Shown here one piece after another: positions 50,780 through 62,483 of a stretch of DNA of 64,000 nucleotides. The position numbers and the translations under genes were made by a program. How positions within the stretch are numbered: position 1 is the first letter of the stretch; each line of letters begins with the position of its first letter. The notes under the pieces were generated by a model that was not told the DNA's origin, searched no databases, and saw only the letters and a program-made list of their open reading frames with translations. The stretch is from Micromonospora violae. Its GTDB lineage: Bacteria > Actinomycetota > Actinomycetes > Mycobacteriales > Micromonosporaceae. The stretch covers positions 1,240,001 to 1,304,000 of the forward strand of contig NZ_SHKK01000001.1 in the NCBI RefSeq assembly GCF_004217135.1, in the 5' to 3' direction.

Positions 50780-51337
50780 GTGAGCTGTGAGTCAACAATG
50801 TCGGCGGCAGCCGATCCCACCACCCCTCCTCTCGTCCTGACCGGGGAGGGGATTGTGCTGCGCGACTGGCTCGACGCCGATCTGCCGCACCTGCCGGGCC
50901 TCTTCGACGCGCCAGACATCGCCGCCAACACCGATATTCCTTCTCCCTTCGACGCGGACGCCTTTCTGGTCAGAATCCGGCGGCGCCGTGCCCAGGGCAT
51001 TGTCGACCTGGCCGTGACCCGTGACGGCGGGGAGCCGCTTGGCCTCGTCGCTCTGCACGTCGCGATCGGCGTGCTGGGATACGCCATCGGCCCGGCGCAC
51101 CGCGGCCGAGGTATGGCATCGCGTGCACTCCGGTTGATGACGAGCTTCTGCCATGAAGAACTCGGCCTCACCCGACTGCGGCTGAGCATCGTGCAGGGCA
51201 ATCTGCCCTCGCAGCGGGTCGCCGAGTCCGCCGGATACGTCCGAAGCGACGATGAGGTCGTCGAGAGGACGAATGGGCTGGGGCAGCCGAAGCTGCTCGA
51301 AACGTGGCACCGGATCGCTCCCGGTACGTCGGGCTGA
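50780..51337 (+). CDS. GNAT family N-acetyltransferase
   Basis: A 185-residue acetyltransferase of the ribosomal-protein-acetylating (RimJ-like) type. It has IVLRDWLDADLPHL, the acetyl-CoA-binding segment IGPAHRGRGMASRALR and SIVQGNLPSQRVAESAGYVR. GTG 50780 lies 6 bases after TAAAAAT, suggesting a leaderless message; ATG 50798 is an alternative. The target is unknown. Confidence 0.88.
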   Translation: MSCESTMSAAADPTTPPLVLTGEGIVLRDWLDADLPHLPGLFDAPDIAANTDIPSPFDADAFLVRIRRRRAQGIVDLAVTRDGGEPLGLVALHVAIGVLGYAIGPAHRGRGMASRALRLMTSFCHEELGLTRLRLSIVQGNLPSQRVAESAGYVRSDDEVVERTNGLGQPKLLETWHRIAPGTSG

Positions 51338-51443
51338 CAAAGACCAGATACGACACGCGTCATCGGGGCCGCCGGTGGCGGACGAGTTTGGGACGATGCG
51401 TCGGTCGACTACCGACACGACCCGACTCGAAGGGACCTTCGCG

Positions 51444-52058
51444 ATGGCAAAGGTGATCTCCACACTGTTCGTCTCGGCTGACGGTGTGGCCGAGATCGAC
51501 CCGGCCTGGCACTTTCCGTACTTCGACGAGAACATGGGCCGCGCCGTCACCGAGGACTACGACGCCGGCGACGTGCTGCTCATCGGCCGCGAGACGTACG
51601 ACAGCTTCGCCGGCGCCTGGCCCGACCGGGAGGCCGCCGGTGGCGAGGACGCACCGTTCGCCAAGCAACTCGGGGACATGCGCAAGATCGTCGTCTCGCG
51701 CCAGCCGCTGGAGTTCTCCTGGCGCAACTCGGAGCTGATCAACGGGGGCCTTCTCGACGCCGTCGCCGCGCTCAAGGCCGATGCTGGCGTCCGGGGAGTC
51801 CTCATCCCCGGGTCGATCTCCGTGGTGCAGCAGTTGCTCGCGGCGGGCCTGGTCGACGAGCTGCGCCTGCTGGTGCATCCGGTGGCCGCACGGAAGGGTC
51901 GCAAGCTGTTCGACGAGGGCGATGCGGCGTACCACCTGCGGCTGGTGGCGTCGGAGGCGTTCCCGACGGGCGTCCTTCGCGTGATCTACGCGCCCGGCAC
52001 GGCACCGACGCCGGTCGGCTACGACGAGGTCAAGGACCAGGTGCCAGCCGGAAACTAG
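51444..52058 (+). CDS. RibD C-terminal domain/dihydrofolate-reductase-like protein
   Basis: A 204-residue reductase of the RibD_C family. The N-terminal strand is VISTLFVSADGVAEI. LIGRETYDSFAGAWPDRE lies in the NADPH region, and VLIPGSISVVQQLLAAGLVD is the conserved Gly-rich segment. ATG 51444 follows AAGGGA at 9 bases. Family members reduce pteridine- or pyrimidine-like substrates; the role of this one is unknown. Confidence 0.88.
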   Translation: MAKVISTLFVSADGVAEIDPAWHFPYFDENMGRAVTEDYDAGDVLLIGRETYDSFAGAWPDREAAGGEDAPFAKQLGDMRKIVVSRQPLEFSWRNSELINGGLLDAVAALKADAGVRGVLIPGSISVVQQLLAAGLVDELRLLVHPVAARKGRKLFDEGDAAYHLRLVASEAFPTGVLRVIYAPGTAPTPVGYDEVKDQVPAGN

Positions 52059-52103
52059 GAGCGCGTTCTCGGAGCCGTCGTACGCCCGTGTGACGATCTC
52101 GTC

Positions 52104-52784
52104 GTGACTGAATGGACGTACAACGATCGCCCTGAGGGCGCGAGGTTCCTCACCGATCGGATCCCGGAGCCGGGCCGCACCGCCATCGACGACGAGCTCT
52201 GGGCCTGGATAGTGCGTGGTGAGAGCGACGCGGACGAGTTCGTCGACTTCTTCGACGACGACGACGACGAGGAGCGGTGCGGGGCCACGGACGATGAGCT
52301 CAGGGCGGCGTACGAGACGGCGTTAGCGGTTCGGCGGGAGCAGCAGCGCGAGTGGGGTGCGGTGCGTAGCAACCTCACCCGTGCGTTCGCTGAGCTCAAC
52401 GATCTGGGGGTGGTGGCCCGGGAAAACTTCAGCTGCTGTGGCACCTGTGCGAGCGCCGAGATCCATGACGAGCGGGACGACTCCCGGCACTGGCACGGGT
52501 TTCTCTGGTACCACCAGCAGGACACCGAGTCGCTGCTCGCGAGCGCCGACGGCGAGGTCTATCTCGGCTACGGCGCCTATCCTCCGCCCGACTTCGACGA
52601 GGTCGCCTACGCGGCTCTGTCGGAGGCCGAGCAGCAGGCCAGCTACCAGGCCGACGTGGAGCGGCTGCTGGACGAGATCGCGTTTCCGGTGCTGCGCAAG
52701 CACGGCATGCGAGTGGAGTGGAACCGCAAGCAGTCCCGGCGGATCCGGGTCACCGGCGCCCAGTGGTATGCGTCAGTTGATTGA
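52104..52784 (+). CDS. DUF6891 family protein
   Basis: A 226-residue acidic protein of DUF6891. Features are an Asp/Glu run (FFDDDDDEERC), REQQREWGAVRSNLTRAFAE, then ENFSCCGTCASAEI with three closely spaced cysteines, and GFLWYHQQDTESLL. The start is GTG 52104. The function is unknown; the cysteine cluster may bind a metal. Confidence 0.82.
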   Translation: MTEWTYNDRPEGARFLTDRIPEPGRTAIDDELWAWIVRGESDADEFVDFFDDDDDEERCGATDDELRAAYETALAVRREQQREWGAVRSNLTRAFAELNDLGVVARENFSCCGTCASAEIHDERDDSRHWHGFLWYHQQDTESLLASADGEVYLGYGAYPPPDFDEVAYAALSEAEQQASYQADVERLLDEIAFPVLRKHGMRVEWNRKQSRRIRVTGAQWYASVD

Positions 52785-52908
52785 CCACCACCGATTCATC
52801 CCACACTTCGGGCAGGCATTTAGTGAGGCTCATCGATATTGACTGGTGACGTCGGCGGCGACAGGATCTCGGGCACCACCACCACCGTGATCCCTCCTGG
52901 GAGGCGCC

Positions 52909-53802
52909 ATGACCCGTCCCCTCCTGCCCCTGCTCCGGGCAGCCACCCGGTCGGCCGCACTCGCCCTCGCCACCGCCGGCGTGCTGCTCACCGTCGCCAC
53001 ACCCGCCAGCGCCGCCGTGCCCACCGGCCGCTACGTCGCGCTGGGCGACTCGTACACCGCGGGGCCGCTGATCCCCAGCCAGGTCGACCTCAACTGTCTG
53101 CGGTCCAACCGCAACTACCCGTCACTGGTGGCGGCGTCGGCCGGCTCGTCGTCGTTCGCCGACGTGAGCTGCTCCGGCGCCACCACGGACGACATCCTCT
53201 ACGGCGGCAGCGGCCAACTGGGCATCACGCTGCCACCGCAGCTGAGCGCAGTCACGTCGAACACGGCCCTGGTGACGGTGCAGATCGGCGGCAACGACAT
53301 CGGCTTCTCCGGCATCATCAGTGCCTGTGCGGAGGCGAGCGTCAGCAGCCCGCTGGGATCCCCGTGCAAGAACCGGTACACCGCCGGCGGTGTCGACCAG
53401 TTGCAGGCGCGGATCGTCGCCGCCACGCCCAAGGTCACCGCGGTGTTGCAGGGGGTCCGGCAGGCCGCGCCGGGCGCCCGGGTGGTCGTGCTCGGATACC
53501 CGGCGATCCTGCCCGACACCGGCTACGGCTGCTGGCCGGTCGTTCCGATCGCCTACCAGGACGTGCCGTACCTGCGCGGCATCGAGAAGTCGCTCAACGC
53601 GATGCTGGCCAGCGTCGCGAGCGCCAACGGCGCCAGCTACGCCGATGTCTACACCCCGTCGATCGGCCGTGACGCGTGCAAGAGCAGCGGCACCCGGTGG
53701 GTCGAGGGCCTGGTGCCGCAGAACTCGGCCGCTCCCTTCCACCCCAACGCCCGAGGTGAGCAGGGCATGGCCACCGCCCTGCTGGCCAGGCTGAACAGCT
53801 GA
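52909..53802 (+). CDS. Secreted SGNH-family lipase/esterase
   Basis: A 297-residue exported hydrolase. The signal peptide runs to about residue 36 (TPASAAV). Block I is VALGDSYTAG with the catalytic serine, block III is QIGGNDIGFS and block V is PFHPNARGE with the histidine. Several cysteines fit the three disulfides of the Streptomyces lipase/phospholipase type. GGGAGG precedes the ATG. It hydrolyses lipids or acyl esters outside the cell. Confidence 0.92.
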   Translation: MTRPLLPLLRAATRSAALALATAGVLLTVATPASAAVPTGRYVALGDSYTAGPLIPSQVDLNCLRSNRNYPSLVAASAGSSSFADVSCSGATTDDILYGGSGQLGITLPPQLSAVTSNTALVTVQIGGNDIGFSGIISACAEASVSSPLGSPCKNRYTAGGVDQLQARIVAATPKVTAVLQGVRQAAPGARVVVLGYPAILPDTGYGCWPVVPIAYQDVPYLRGIEKSLNAMLASVASANGASYADVYTPSIGRDACKSSGTRWVEGLVPQNSAAPFHPNARGEQGMATALLARLNS

Positions 53803-53817
53803 TCAGGCCCGCCCTCG

Positions 53818-53857
53818 GGTGAGCTGGCCCCGCCGGACGCGGCGGGGCCAGCTCACC
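53818..53857. terminator. Hairpin terminator of the SGNH lipase gene
   Basis: GGTGAGCTGGCCCCGCCG (53818-53835) pairs perfectly with 53840-53857 across a 4-base loop, an 18-bp stem 15 bases after the stop. Confidence 0.85.
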
Positions 53858-53957
53858 GGCCCCACCGTCGGCGCGAACGGTCGTCCCGACGCACGCCCGC
53901 CACCCGAAACGGCGGCGCGGTGCATCGGATCGGCCGGTCCGGGGTACCGACGGTGTC

Positions 53958-55370
53958 ATGCCGAGTGTGGGGGAAGTCGTCGGAGACCGATACCGTCTGG
54001 TCGACAGCATCGCCAGCGGTGGGATGGGTGACGTCTGGCGAGCTGTCGACGAAACCCTGGACCGCTGCGTCGCGATCAAGATGCTGCGACCTCGGCTGGT
54101 CACTGATCCCGGCTTCGGCGAACGGTTCCGTCGCGAGGCCCGGGCGATGGCGGCCCTGCGTCACCCGGGTATCGCACAGGTCTACGACTACGGTGAGGTG
54201 TCCCGCTCCGGCGCGTCGGTTCTCGCGTACATCGTGATGGAGTGTGTCCAGGGGCAGCCGCTGTCGGAGCGGATCGCCGAGGTGGGCCGGCTGGGTGTGG
54301 CCGAGACGATGTCGATCGCCGCGCAGACCGCCCGCGCGCTTCAGGCCGCACACGACGCCGGCGTCGTGCACCGGGACGTCAAGCCCAGCAACCTGATCAT
54401 CGAGCCGGACGGGCACGTCGTTCTCGTCGACTTCGGCGTCGCGGTGACGCAGGAGGCGGCGAGCCTGACCGGTACGAACCAGGTCGTGGGCACCGCCCTC
54501 TACATGGCGCCCGAGCAGGTCACCAGGAGCGAGACCACGTCGGCGATCGACATCTACGCGCTGGGGGCGGTCGCCTACCACTGCCTTGCCGGTAGGCCCC
54601 CGCACCAGGGCGAGAACGCGGTCGCGGTGGCGCTGCGGCATCTCGAAGAGGAGCCCCCGCCACTGCCCGAGGACGTTCCGGAGGCGGTCCGGCGGCTGGT
54701 CGCCACGGCGATGGCCAAGGAGCCCACCGGTCGCTTTCCGACGGCGGCAGCCATGGCCGCCGCGGCCCAACTGCTCGCGGACCCGACCGACGGGTTGGTG
54801 CGGACGGCGGTCGGAGCGACGGTCGAGCGTACCGAGGTCCGGCGGTCGATGGTCGGCGCGGCGAAGCGGTCGGGAGGTCCCGGGCCGAAGGCGCTCGCGG
54901 TGGTTCTCGGGTCGATGGCCGCCGCGGCGGCCGTCCTGGTGTTCGCCGATCCCACCGGGATGATGCCGGGCCCGACCGGGCGACCGTCGAGGGCACCCGC
55001 GGTGTCGTCAACGGGCCCGTCGCAGCCCGCGCCTGGCCCGGGCGTCGGTGGCGGCGAGTCGACCACCCGTGGCTCTGCGGGCCTGCCGGTCCGTGGGCCA
55101 GGCTCCCCGACCCCGACGGCCAGCGGTTCGACGGGTCCGGGGTCGGTCGACCAGTCGACGCCGCCGGACGCCACCCAGGACGCGTCCGAGCCCGCCTCGT
55201 CCGAGAGCCCGTCAGGGGGCCCGACGGAGGCCCCGACGTCGGCGGCGCCGACCGGAACAGCCTCGGAGGAGCCCGAGGACGAGCCCGGGGAGGAGCCGGC
55301 GGCGGCCCCGACGAAGGAGCCGTCCGAGGGGGGTCCGGCAGTGGACGAGACCGTGGCGCCGCAGGTCTAA
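53958..55370 (+). CDS. PknB-type serine/threonine protein kinase
   Basis: A 470-residue membrane kinase. The glycine loop is SIASGGMGDVW (17-27), catalytic Lys41, HRDVKPSN with Asp140, DFG at 158-160 and APEQ at 184-187. One transmembrane helix (about 311-330) is followed by a ~140-residue extracellular tail rich in Pro, Ser, Thr and Glu with no PASTA repeats. It signals by phosphorylating cytoplasmic proteins; the ligand is unknown. The gene is flanked by terminators on both sides. Confidence 0.93.
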   Translation: MPSVGEVVGDRYRLVDSIASGGMGDVWRAVDETLDRCVAIKMLRPRLVTDPGFGERFRREARAMAALRHPGIAQVYDYGEVSRSGASVLAYIVMECVQGQPLSERIAEVGRLGVAETMSIAAQTARALQAAHDAGVVHRDVKPSNLIIEPDGHVVLVDFGVAVTQEAASLTGTNQVVGTALYMAPEQVTRSETTSAIDIYALGAVAYHCLAGRPPHQGENAVAVALRHLEEEPPPLPEDVPEAVRRLVATAMAKEPTGRFPTAAAMAAAAQLLADPTDGLVRTAVGATVERTEVRRSMVGAAKRSGGPGPKALAVVLGSMAAAAAVLVFADPTGMMPGPTGRPSRAPAVSSTGPSQPAPGPGVGGGESTTRGSAGLPVRGPGSPTPTASGSTGPGSVDQSTPPDATQDASEPASSESPSGGPTEAPTSAAPTGTASEEPEDEPGEEPAAAPTKEPSEGGPAVDETVAPQV

Positions 55371-55381
55371 GGCGAAACCAG

Positions 55382-55413
55382 TCTGGCGTGGCGGCCGAGG
55401 CCGCCACGCCAGA
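55382..55413. terminator. Hairpin terminator between the kinase and xylanase genes
   Basis: TCTGGCGTGGCGGCC (55382-55396) pairs with 55399-55413. The two central bases cannot form a loop alone, so the top pairs must open. It serves both converging genes. Confidence 0.75.
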
Positions 55414-55439
55414 GGTGTGGTGTCAGGAACTGATCAGCG

Positions 55440-56474
55440 TCAACTGGTACGGCAGCTGATCGTTGGCCAGGTCCAGTTGCCATTGGCCATGATCGTCACG
55501 CCGAAGTTGTTGCCGTTGCCATTTGGTCTCGCGGTGACGGTGCCACTGCTGCCGCTGACCGAGGCGTTCCAGCTGTTCTGGATGTACTGGTTGCCGCCAA
55601 GGTTGAGGCTGACGATCCAGTTGTTGGTGCCGCTGACCGCGATGTTCAGGTTGAACCGGTCGCCCCACTGCTGGCCGGCGGAGATCGTCGCGTTGCAGTT
55701 GCCGGTCCCCGGGTTCCCCGGGTTGCCGGTGGTGGGCGGGGTGGTCGGGTTGCCGCCGCCGCCGCCCTCCCAGACGTTGATGTCGGAGCTGCCCTGGCTC
55801 TGGTACCCCTCGGTGGCCATGATCTGGTAGCTGTGGTTGCTGCCGAGGTTCAAGCCGGCGCGCGCCCAGGCGTCGAAGTGGTTGGCGGTGGTGATGGTGC
55901 CACTCGAACGCTTCTGCTGGCGGACGCTCCAGAACTGGTAGAACGTCTGGGTGCCGTCGATCGACGGGGCGTTGACCCGCTGGCTGCGCAGGATGTCGTA
56001 GGTGCCGCCGTCGGTGGTGACCGTGCCCATCCGCTGGGCGCCGCTGCTCGGGTTGTAGCTGCCGAAGTTCTCCACCACGTAGTACTCGATGAGCGGGTTG
56101 CGCGTCCATCCGTACAGGGCGAGGTAGGTGTTGTTGTTGCCCGGGTTGTAGTTGCCCGAGTAGCTGACCGTCCGGCGGTTACCGGTGGCCCAACCCTTGC
56201 CGCCAACCCAGTTGTTGGTGCTCCGGTCCCAACTGCTGGAGTAGCGGCCGTTCTCGCGCAACGTCATGCTGGCGTTGCCGCTGTCCTTCCAGAACGAGAA
56301 GTAGTAACCGTTGTGCGTGCCGGTCTGGTTCGAGCTGACCGTCCGGTCGGCCTCGGCGTACGCGTTGGTCGCCGTGATCGTGCCGGTGACGGCCAGGACG
56401 GCGGCGCACGCGGCGCCGAGGAGCAACCGCAGGCGGCCGCGCCCTCTCGGCGTGGTGTGGCTGGTGTCGGTCAT
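55440..56474 (-). CDS. Secreted GH11 endo-1,4-beta-xylanase with CBM2-like module
   Basis: A 344-residue exported xylanase. The signal peptide is about 1-41. The GH11 jelly-roll (about 45-225) has the two catalytic glutamates in [12 protein letters not shown] and [11 protein letters not shown], and the thumb motif [14 protein letters not shown] Gly/Pro/Thr linker and a C-terminal CBM2-like domain bounded by two cysteines follow ([19 protein letters not shown]). It cuts the xylan backbone and supplies substrates to the GH62, GH67 and GH3 enzymes of this window. GAGGAGG precedes the ATG. Confidence 0.95.
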   Translation of the reverse strand: MTDTSHTTPRGRGRLRLLLGAACAAVLAVTGTITATNAYAEADRTVSSNQTGTHNGYYFSFWKDSGNASMTLRENGRYSSSWDRSTNNWVGGKGWATGNRRTVSYSGNYNPGNNNTYLALYGWTRNPLIEYYVVENFGSYNPSSGAQRMGTVTTDGGTYDILRSQRVNAPSIDGTQTFYQFWSVRQQKRSSGTITTANHFDAWARAGLNLGSNHSYQIMATEGYQSQGSSDINVWEGGGGGNPTTPPTTGNPGNPGTGNCNATISAGQQWGDRFNLNIAVSGTNNWIVSLNLGGNQYIQNSWNASVSGSSGTVTARPNGNGNNFGVTIMANGNWTWPTISCRTS

Positions 56475-56664
56475 GAAACTGGTGCCTCCTCGTGACGGCT
56501 GGCGGGGGCCAGCGGCGCGGTACGCCTCGGCAGGCTGCCGGTGGTCAGGTAACAGCCACGGCGTCGTACCGCTCGGTGGTGGTGGGGCCGGTCGTCCTGC
56601 ACGACGACCGGAGAAGTGGGTCGTGGTGGTTGGCGCTGACGACTATCGAGTGCCGTCGATGGCG

Positions 56665-56694
56665 ACCGTATTAACCAAGTCGTCTACTTGTCAA
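56665..56694 (-). promoter_or_regulatory. Xylanase promoter with embedded palindrome
   Basis: On the minus strand TTGACA (56694-56689), an 18-bp spacer and TACGGT (56670-56665) form a promoter about 190 bases before the xylanase start. The spacer contains CAAGT-CGTCT-ACTTG (56676-56690, + strand), a 5+5 inverted repeat where a repressor would block polymerase. Confidence 0.55.
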
Positions 56695-57018
56695 CAATTT
56701 TCGGAAACAAGCTGGCCATGCTGCCGACATCCACGATCGGCATCCCGCCAGGTCAGTAGTCGATCAGGGGTTCCGGACGATCGCCACAGGATCTCGATGG
56801 CCGATCGCGGTCCGAGTGGGGACGCCGAAACTTCCGGGAACTTTCCGGACCACCCCGCATCGGCCGTGGTCATCGGTGCTGGCTGCGACCCGTCGTGGTC
56901 GTGTCCACCGTGGGGACGAAGCTGATCAGCACTTCTCGACATGGCTGTCTGGTTTTCGTCCCGCAGGTTAGCCTCGGGTGAATCGTCCATGGTTGGGGCA
57001 CCTCAGCGGGCGCAAAAC

Positions 57019-59785
<2,767 letters not shown>

Positions 59786-59800
59786 CAGGTCGCACCGACA

Positions 59801-59837
59801 GCCCCGGTCGATCCGCTGTGATCGACCGGGGCTTTTT
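59801..59837 (+). terminator. Intrinsic terminator of katG
   Basis: GCCCCGGTCGATC (59801-59813) pairs perfectly with 59820-59832, with a 6-base loop and TTTTT directly after. It is the most canonical rho-independent terminator of the window. Confidence 0.92.
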
Positions 59838-59878
59838 CGGTACCAGACGGCCCGATATGGCCGATTTCTCGGCTGTCA

Positions 59879-59908
59879 TTGGCAAGATGGGTACCCCCGG
59901 GGGTATGG
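59879..59908 (+). promoter_or_regulatory. Promoter and CstR/CsoR operator of the persulfide-sensor gene
   Basis: TTGGCA (59879-59884), an 18-bp spacer and TATGGT (59903-59908) form the promoter. GTACCCCCGGGGGTAT (59891-59906) fills the spacer and the -10 box. C-tract/G-tract palindromes flanked by AT are the known operator type of CsoR/CstR repressors, so the regulator encoded next is expected to bind its own promoter. Confidence 0.8.
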
Positions 59909-59926
59909 TTGCTCCAGGAGGTGCCG

Positions 59927-60196
59927 ATGAAGCTTCGACCGGAGATGACCTCGGATGCGCTGACCCGGCTCAAGCGGGCGCGTGGGCAGCTCAACGCGGT
60001 CATCGAGATGATGGAAAACGGTCAGGATTGCCGCGAGGCGCTGACCCAGTTGGCGGCGGTGTCGAAGGCGATCGACCGCGCGGGTTACAAGATCATTGCG
60101 TCGGGGATGCGGCATTGTGGGGCCGCGCGTGACCGTGGCGAGGAGCCGGAGATGACCGAGGAGGAGCTCGAGAAGCTCTTCCTGGCTCTCGCCTGA
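59927..60196 (+). CDS. CstR-like persulfide-responsive repressor (DUF156/CsoR family)
   Basis: An 89-residue four-helix-type repressor. It has RLKRARGQLNAVIEMMENGQ, the first conserved cysteine in QDCREAL, then VSKAIDRAGYKIIASGMRHC with the second. Copper-sensing CsoR needs a histidine four residues before the second cysteine; here that position is glycine. The Cys-Cys pair alone matches CstR-type persulfide sensors. ATG 59927 follows AGGAGGT. GTACCCCC/GGGGGTAT palindromes stand before this gene and before the persulfide dioxygenase gene, defining its likely regulon. Confidence 0.9.
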   Translation: MKLRPEMTSDALTRLKRARGQLNAVIEMMENGQDCREALTQLAAVSKAIDRAGYKIIASGMRHCGAARDRGEEPEMTEEELEKLFLALA

Positions 60197-60358
60197 GGCG
60201 TCCCCGGGTCCGCCCTCCCGGGGGCGGGTCCGGACTGTCTCGTCGAGGTGCGGCGCGGCGGGGCGGGCTCGTCGTGCCCGAGGGCCGCCGCGCCCACTGG
60301 CAATGGTGTGAGCGGGTAACAGCGTGGGTGAAGAACCGGGCAGCAGTGTGTCGTCTAC

Positions 60359-60374
60359 ATACCCCCCGGGGTAT
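60359..60374. promoter_or_regulatory. Second CstR/CsoR operator
   Basis: ATACCCCCCGGGGTAT lies 19 bp before the start of the broken persulfide dioxygenase gene. It matches the site before the regulator gene (59891-59906), so the sulfur operon is probably repressed by the same protein. Confidence 0.8.
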
Positions 60375-60392
60375 TTGGAAGGAGCGCAGGAC

Positions 60393-61792
60393 ATGTCAGT
60401 TGAGGTTTCCGTCGTCGCCACATCCGCCCTCGGCGATCGCAGCTACCTCGCCTCGGACGGGCAGGTAGCGATCGTGGTCGACCCCCAGCGCGACATCGAC
60501 CGGATCATGTACCTGGCGGGGAGAAGGGCGTGCGGATCACCCACGTCCTGGAGACGCACCTGCACAACGACTACGTTTCCGGCGGGCTGGAACTCGCGCG
60601 GATCACCGGCGCGCACTACCTGGTGGCAGCGGCCGACGAGGTCGGCTTCGCGCGGACGTCGGTCGCCGACGGCGACCAGGTGACCGTCTCCGACTCCCTG
60701 CGCCTGCGGGTGATCGGCACGCCAGGTCACACCTTCCACCACCTGTCGTAGGTCCTGGACGTGACCACCGACGGTGGCTGGGAGGCAACCGGCGTCTTCA
60801 CCGGCGGGTCGCTGCTGTTCGGCACGACGGGCCGTACCGACCTGTTGGGCCAGCAGCACGCCCACCAGTTGGCCCAACAGCAGCACGCCTCGGCGAAACG
60901 GCTGGTGGATCTGCTGCCCGACGGTGCGCAGGTGTGGCCCACGCACGGGTTCGGCAGCTTCTGCTCGGCCACTCAGGCCGACGCCCCGGAGTCGACCATC
61001 GGCCGGGAGAAGGAGAAGAACCCCGTCCTGCGACTGGCCGCTGACGACTTCGTCACCGAGACCCTCGCCGGCCTCGACGCCTACCCGGCGTACTACGCCC
61101 ACATGGGGGTGGCCAACGCCGCCGGCCCGGCCCCGGTCGACCTCACGCCGGTGACCCGCGCCGACGCCGCCGAACTACGCGAGCGGATGACCGCAGGGGA
61201 GTGGGTGGTGGACCTGCGCCACCGCAAGGCGTACGCCGCCTCGCACCTGGCCGGCACTGTCAGTCTCGGTCTGGACGGTCCGATGGCCACCTGGCTCGGT
61301 TGGCTGATCGAGTGGGGGGTGCCGATCACCCTGCTCGCCGAGACACCGCAGCAGGTCGCCGACGCCCAACGTGAACTGGTCCGCATCGGTATCGACCGCC
61401 CCGCTGCGCAGGCCACCGGCGACGCCACGCGGTGGGCGATCGACCCCGGTCAGCTGCGCGGGCTGCGGATGGCGGACTTCGGGGCCCTCGCGGCGGCGCG
61501 GAAGGGCCACGTCCCGGCCGGTCTGCCCGGCGCGGACGTGATCCTCGACGTGCGGATGACCAACGAGTGGCGGGCCGGCCACATCGACGGCGCCGTGCAC
61601 ATCCCGCTGCCCGACCTGCCCCGGCGGCTGGCCGACGTACCGGCGGGCACCGTCTGGGTGCACTGCGGCTCGGGCTACCGGGCCACCGTCGCCGCCTCTC
61701 TCCTGGCGAACGCCGGCCGCGAGGTGGTCGTGGTCGACGACGCGTTCGGGCACGCCGAGGCCGTCGGCCTGGACCTGGTCACCGTCGCCTGA
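60393..61792 (+). pseudogene. Broken persulfide dioxygenase-rhodanese fusion gene (CstB/PDO type)
   Basis: Joined across two lesions, the region encodes a metallo-beta-lactamase-fold persulfide dioxygenase (VVDPQRDIDR; THLHNDYVSGG; GTPGHTFHH; TGGSLLFGTTGRTDL) and two rhodanese domains. The second has VWVHCGSGYRA. Lesion 1: at 60518-60521 four G stand where five are needed (LAG then EKGVRITH), a -1 frameshift. Lesion 2: TAG at 60749-60751 replaces the expected Tyr codon between HHLS and VLDVTTD. ATG 60393 and its GGAAGGAG site are intact. The rhodanese part stays open from 60761 and could be made only by internal initiation. Confidence 0.85.
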
Positions 61793-61883
61793 CCGGAACA
61801 GTACGCACCACCGGCCGACGCCACCGCCGCCGGCCGGCTTCCCCTGCCGTGACAGCTGACACCTCATCCAAGAAAGAAGAGAA

Positions 61884-62483
61884 ATGAGCACTCCCGATAC
61901 CACGCGCCCTGCCACGCTCGACGCCACCGGCCTTCGCGAACTGATCGAATCCGGTCGTGCGCCCCGCGTGCTGGATGTGCGTACCCCGGCGGAGTTCGAG
62001 ACGTCGCACATCCCCGGCTCCTACAACGTGCCGCTCGACCTGCTCAAGGAGCACCGCCAGGAGTTGCGCGACCAGGTGGACGAGGACGTCGTTCTGGTCT
62101 GCCGCTCCGGTGCCCGCGCCAGCCAGGCCCAGCAGGCCCTGGCGGGGGTCGGCCTGCCCAACCTGACGGTGCTGGACGGCGGCATCATGGCCTGGCAGGC
62201 GGCCAACGCGCCGATCACGCGGGGCGTGCCCCGGTGGGACCTCGAACGTCAGGTCCGCCTGGTGGCCGGCTCGATCGTGCTGGTCAGCATTCTCGCCTCG
62301 GTGTTCGTGCCGCAGCTCAAGTGGGTGGCCGGGGCCATCGGCGCCGGCTTGACCGTCGCCGCCGTCACCAACACCTGCGCCATGGGGATGTTGCTCGGCA
62401 AGCTGCCCTACAACCGGGGTGCCAGCCGCGACCTCGACACCGTCATGGGCCAGCTGCGCGGGAGCGCCGTGGAGCGGGCATGA
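61884..62483 (+). CDS. Rhodanese with C-terminal two-helix membrane domain
   Basis: A 199-residue protein. The rhodanese domain (about 12-115) has VLDVRTPAEFETSHIPGS and the active loop VCRSGARA with the persulfide-forming cysteine. A DUF2892-type C-terminus with two membrane helices follows (VAGSIVLVSILASVFVPQL; WVAGAIGAGLTVAAVTNTCA). It transfers sulfane sulfur at the inner face of the membrane. It lies 91 bp after the broken dioxygenase gene and overlaps the TauE/SafE gene by 4 bp. Confidence 0.92.
   Translation: MSTPDTTRPATLDATGLRELIESGRAPRVLDVRTPAEFETSHIPGSYNVPLDLLKEHRQELRDQVDEDVVLVCRSGARASQAQQALAGVGLPNLTVLDGGIMAWQAANAPITRGVPRWDLERQVRLVAGSIVLVSILASVFVPQLKWVAGAIGAGLTVAAVTNTCAMGMLLGKLPYNRGASRDLDTVMGQLRGSAVERA

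Noticed and set aside
60359..60374. Reading the C/G-tract palindromes as copper-responsive CsoR sites
   Set aside because: The encoded regulator lacks the copper-ligand histidine and the operon carries sulfurtransferase genes, so a persulfide-type (CstR) site fits better.
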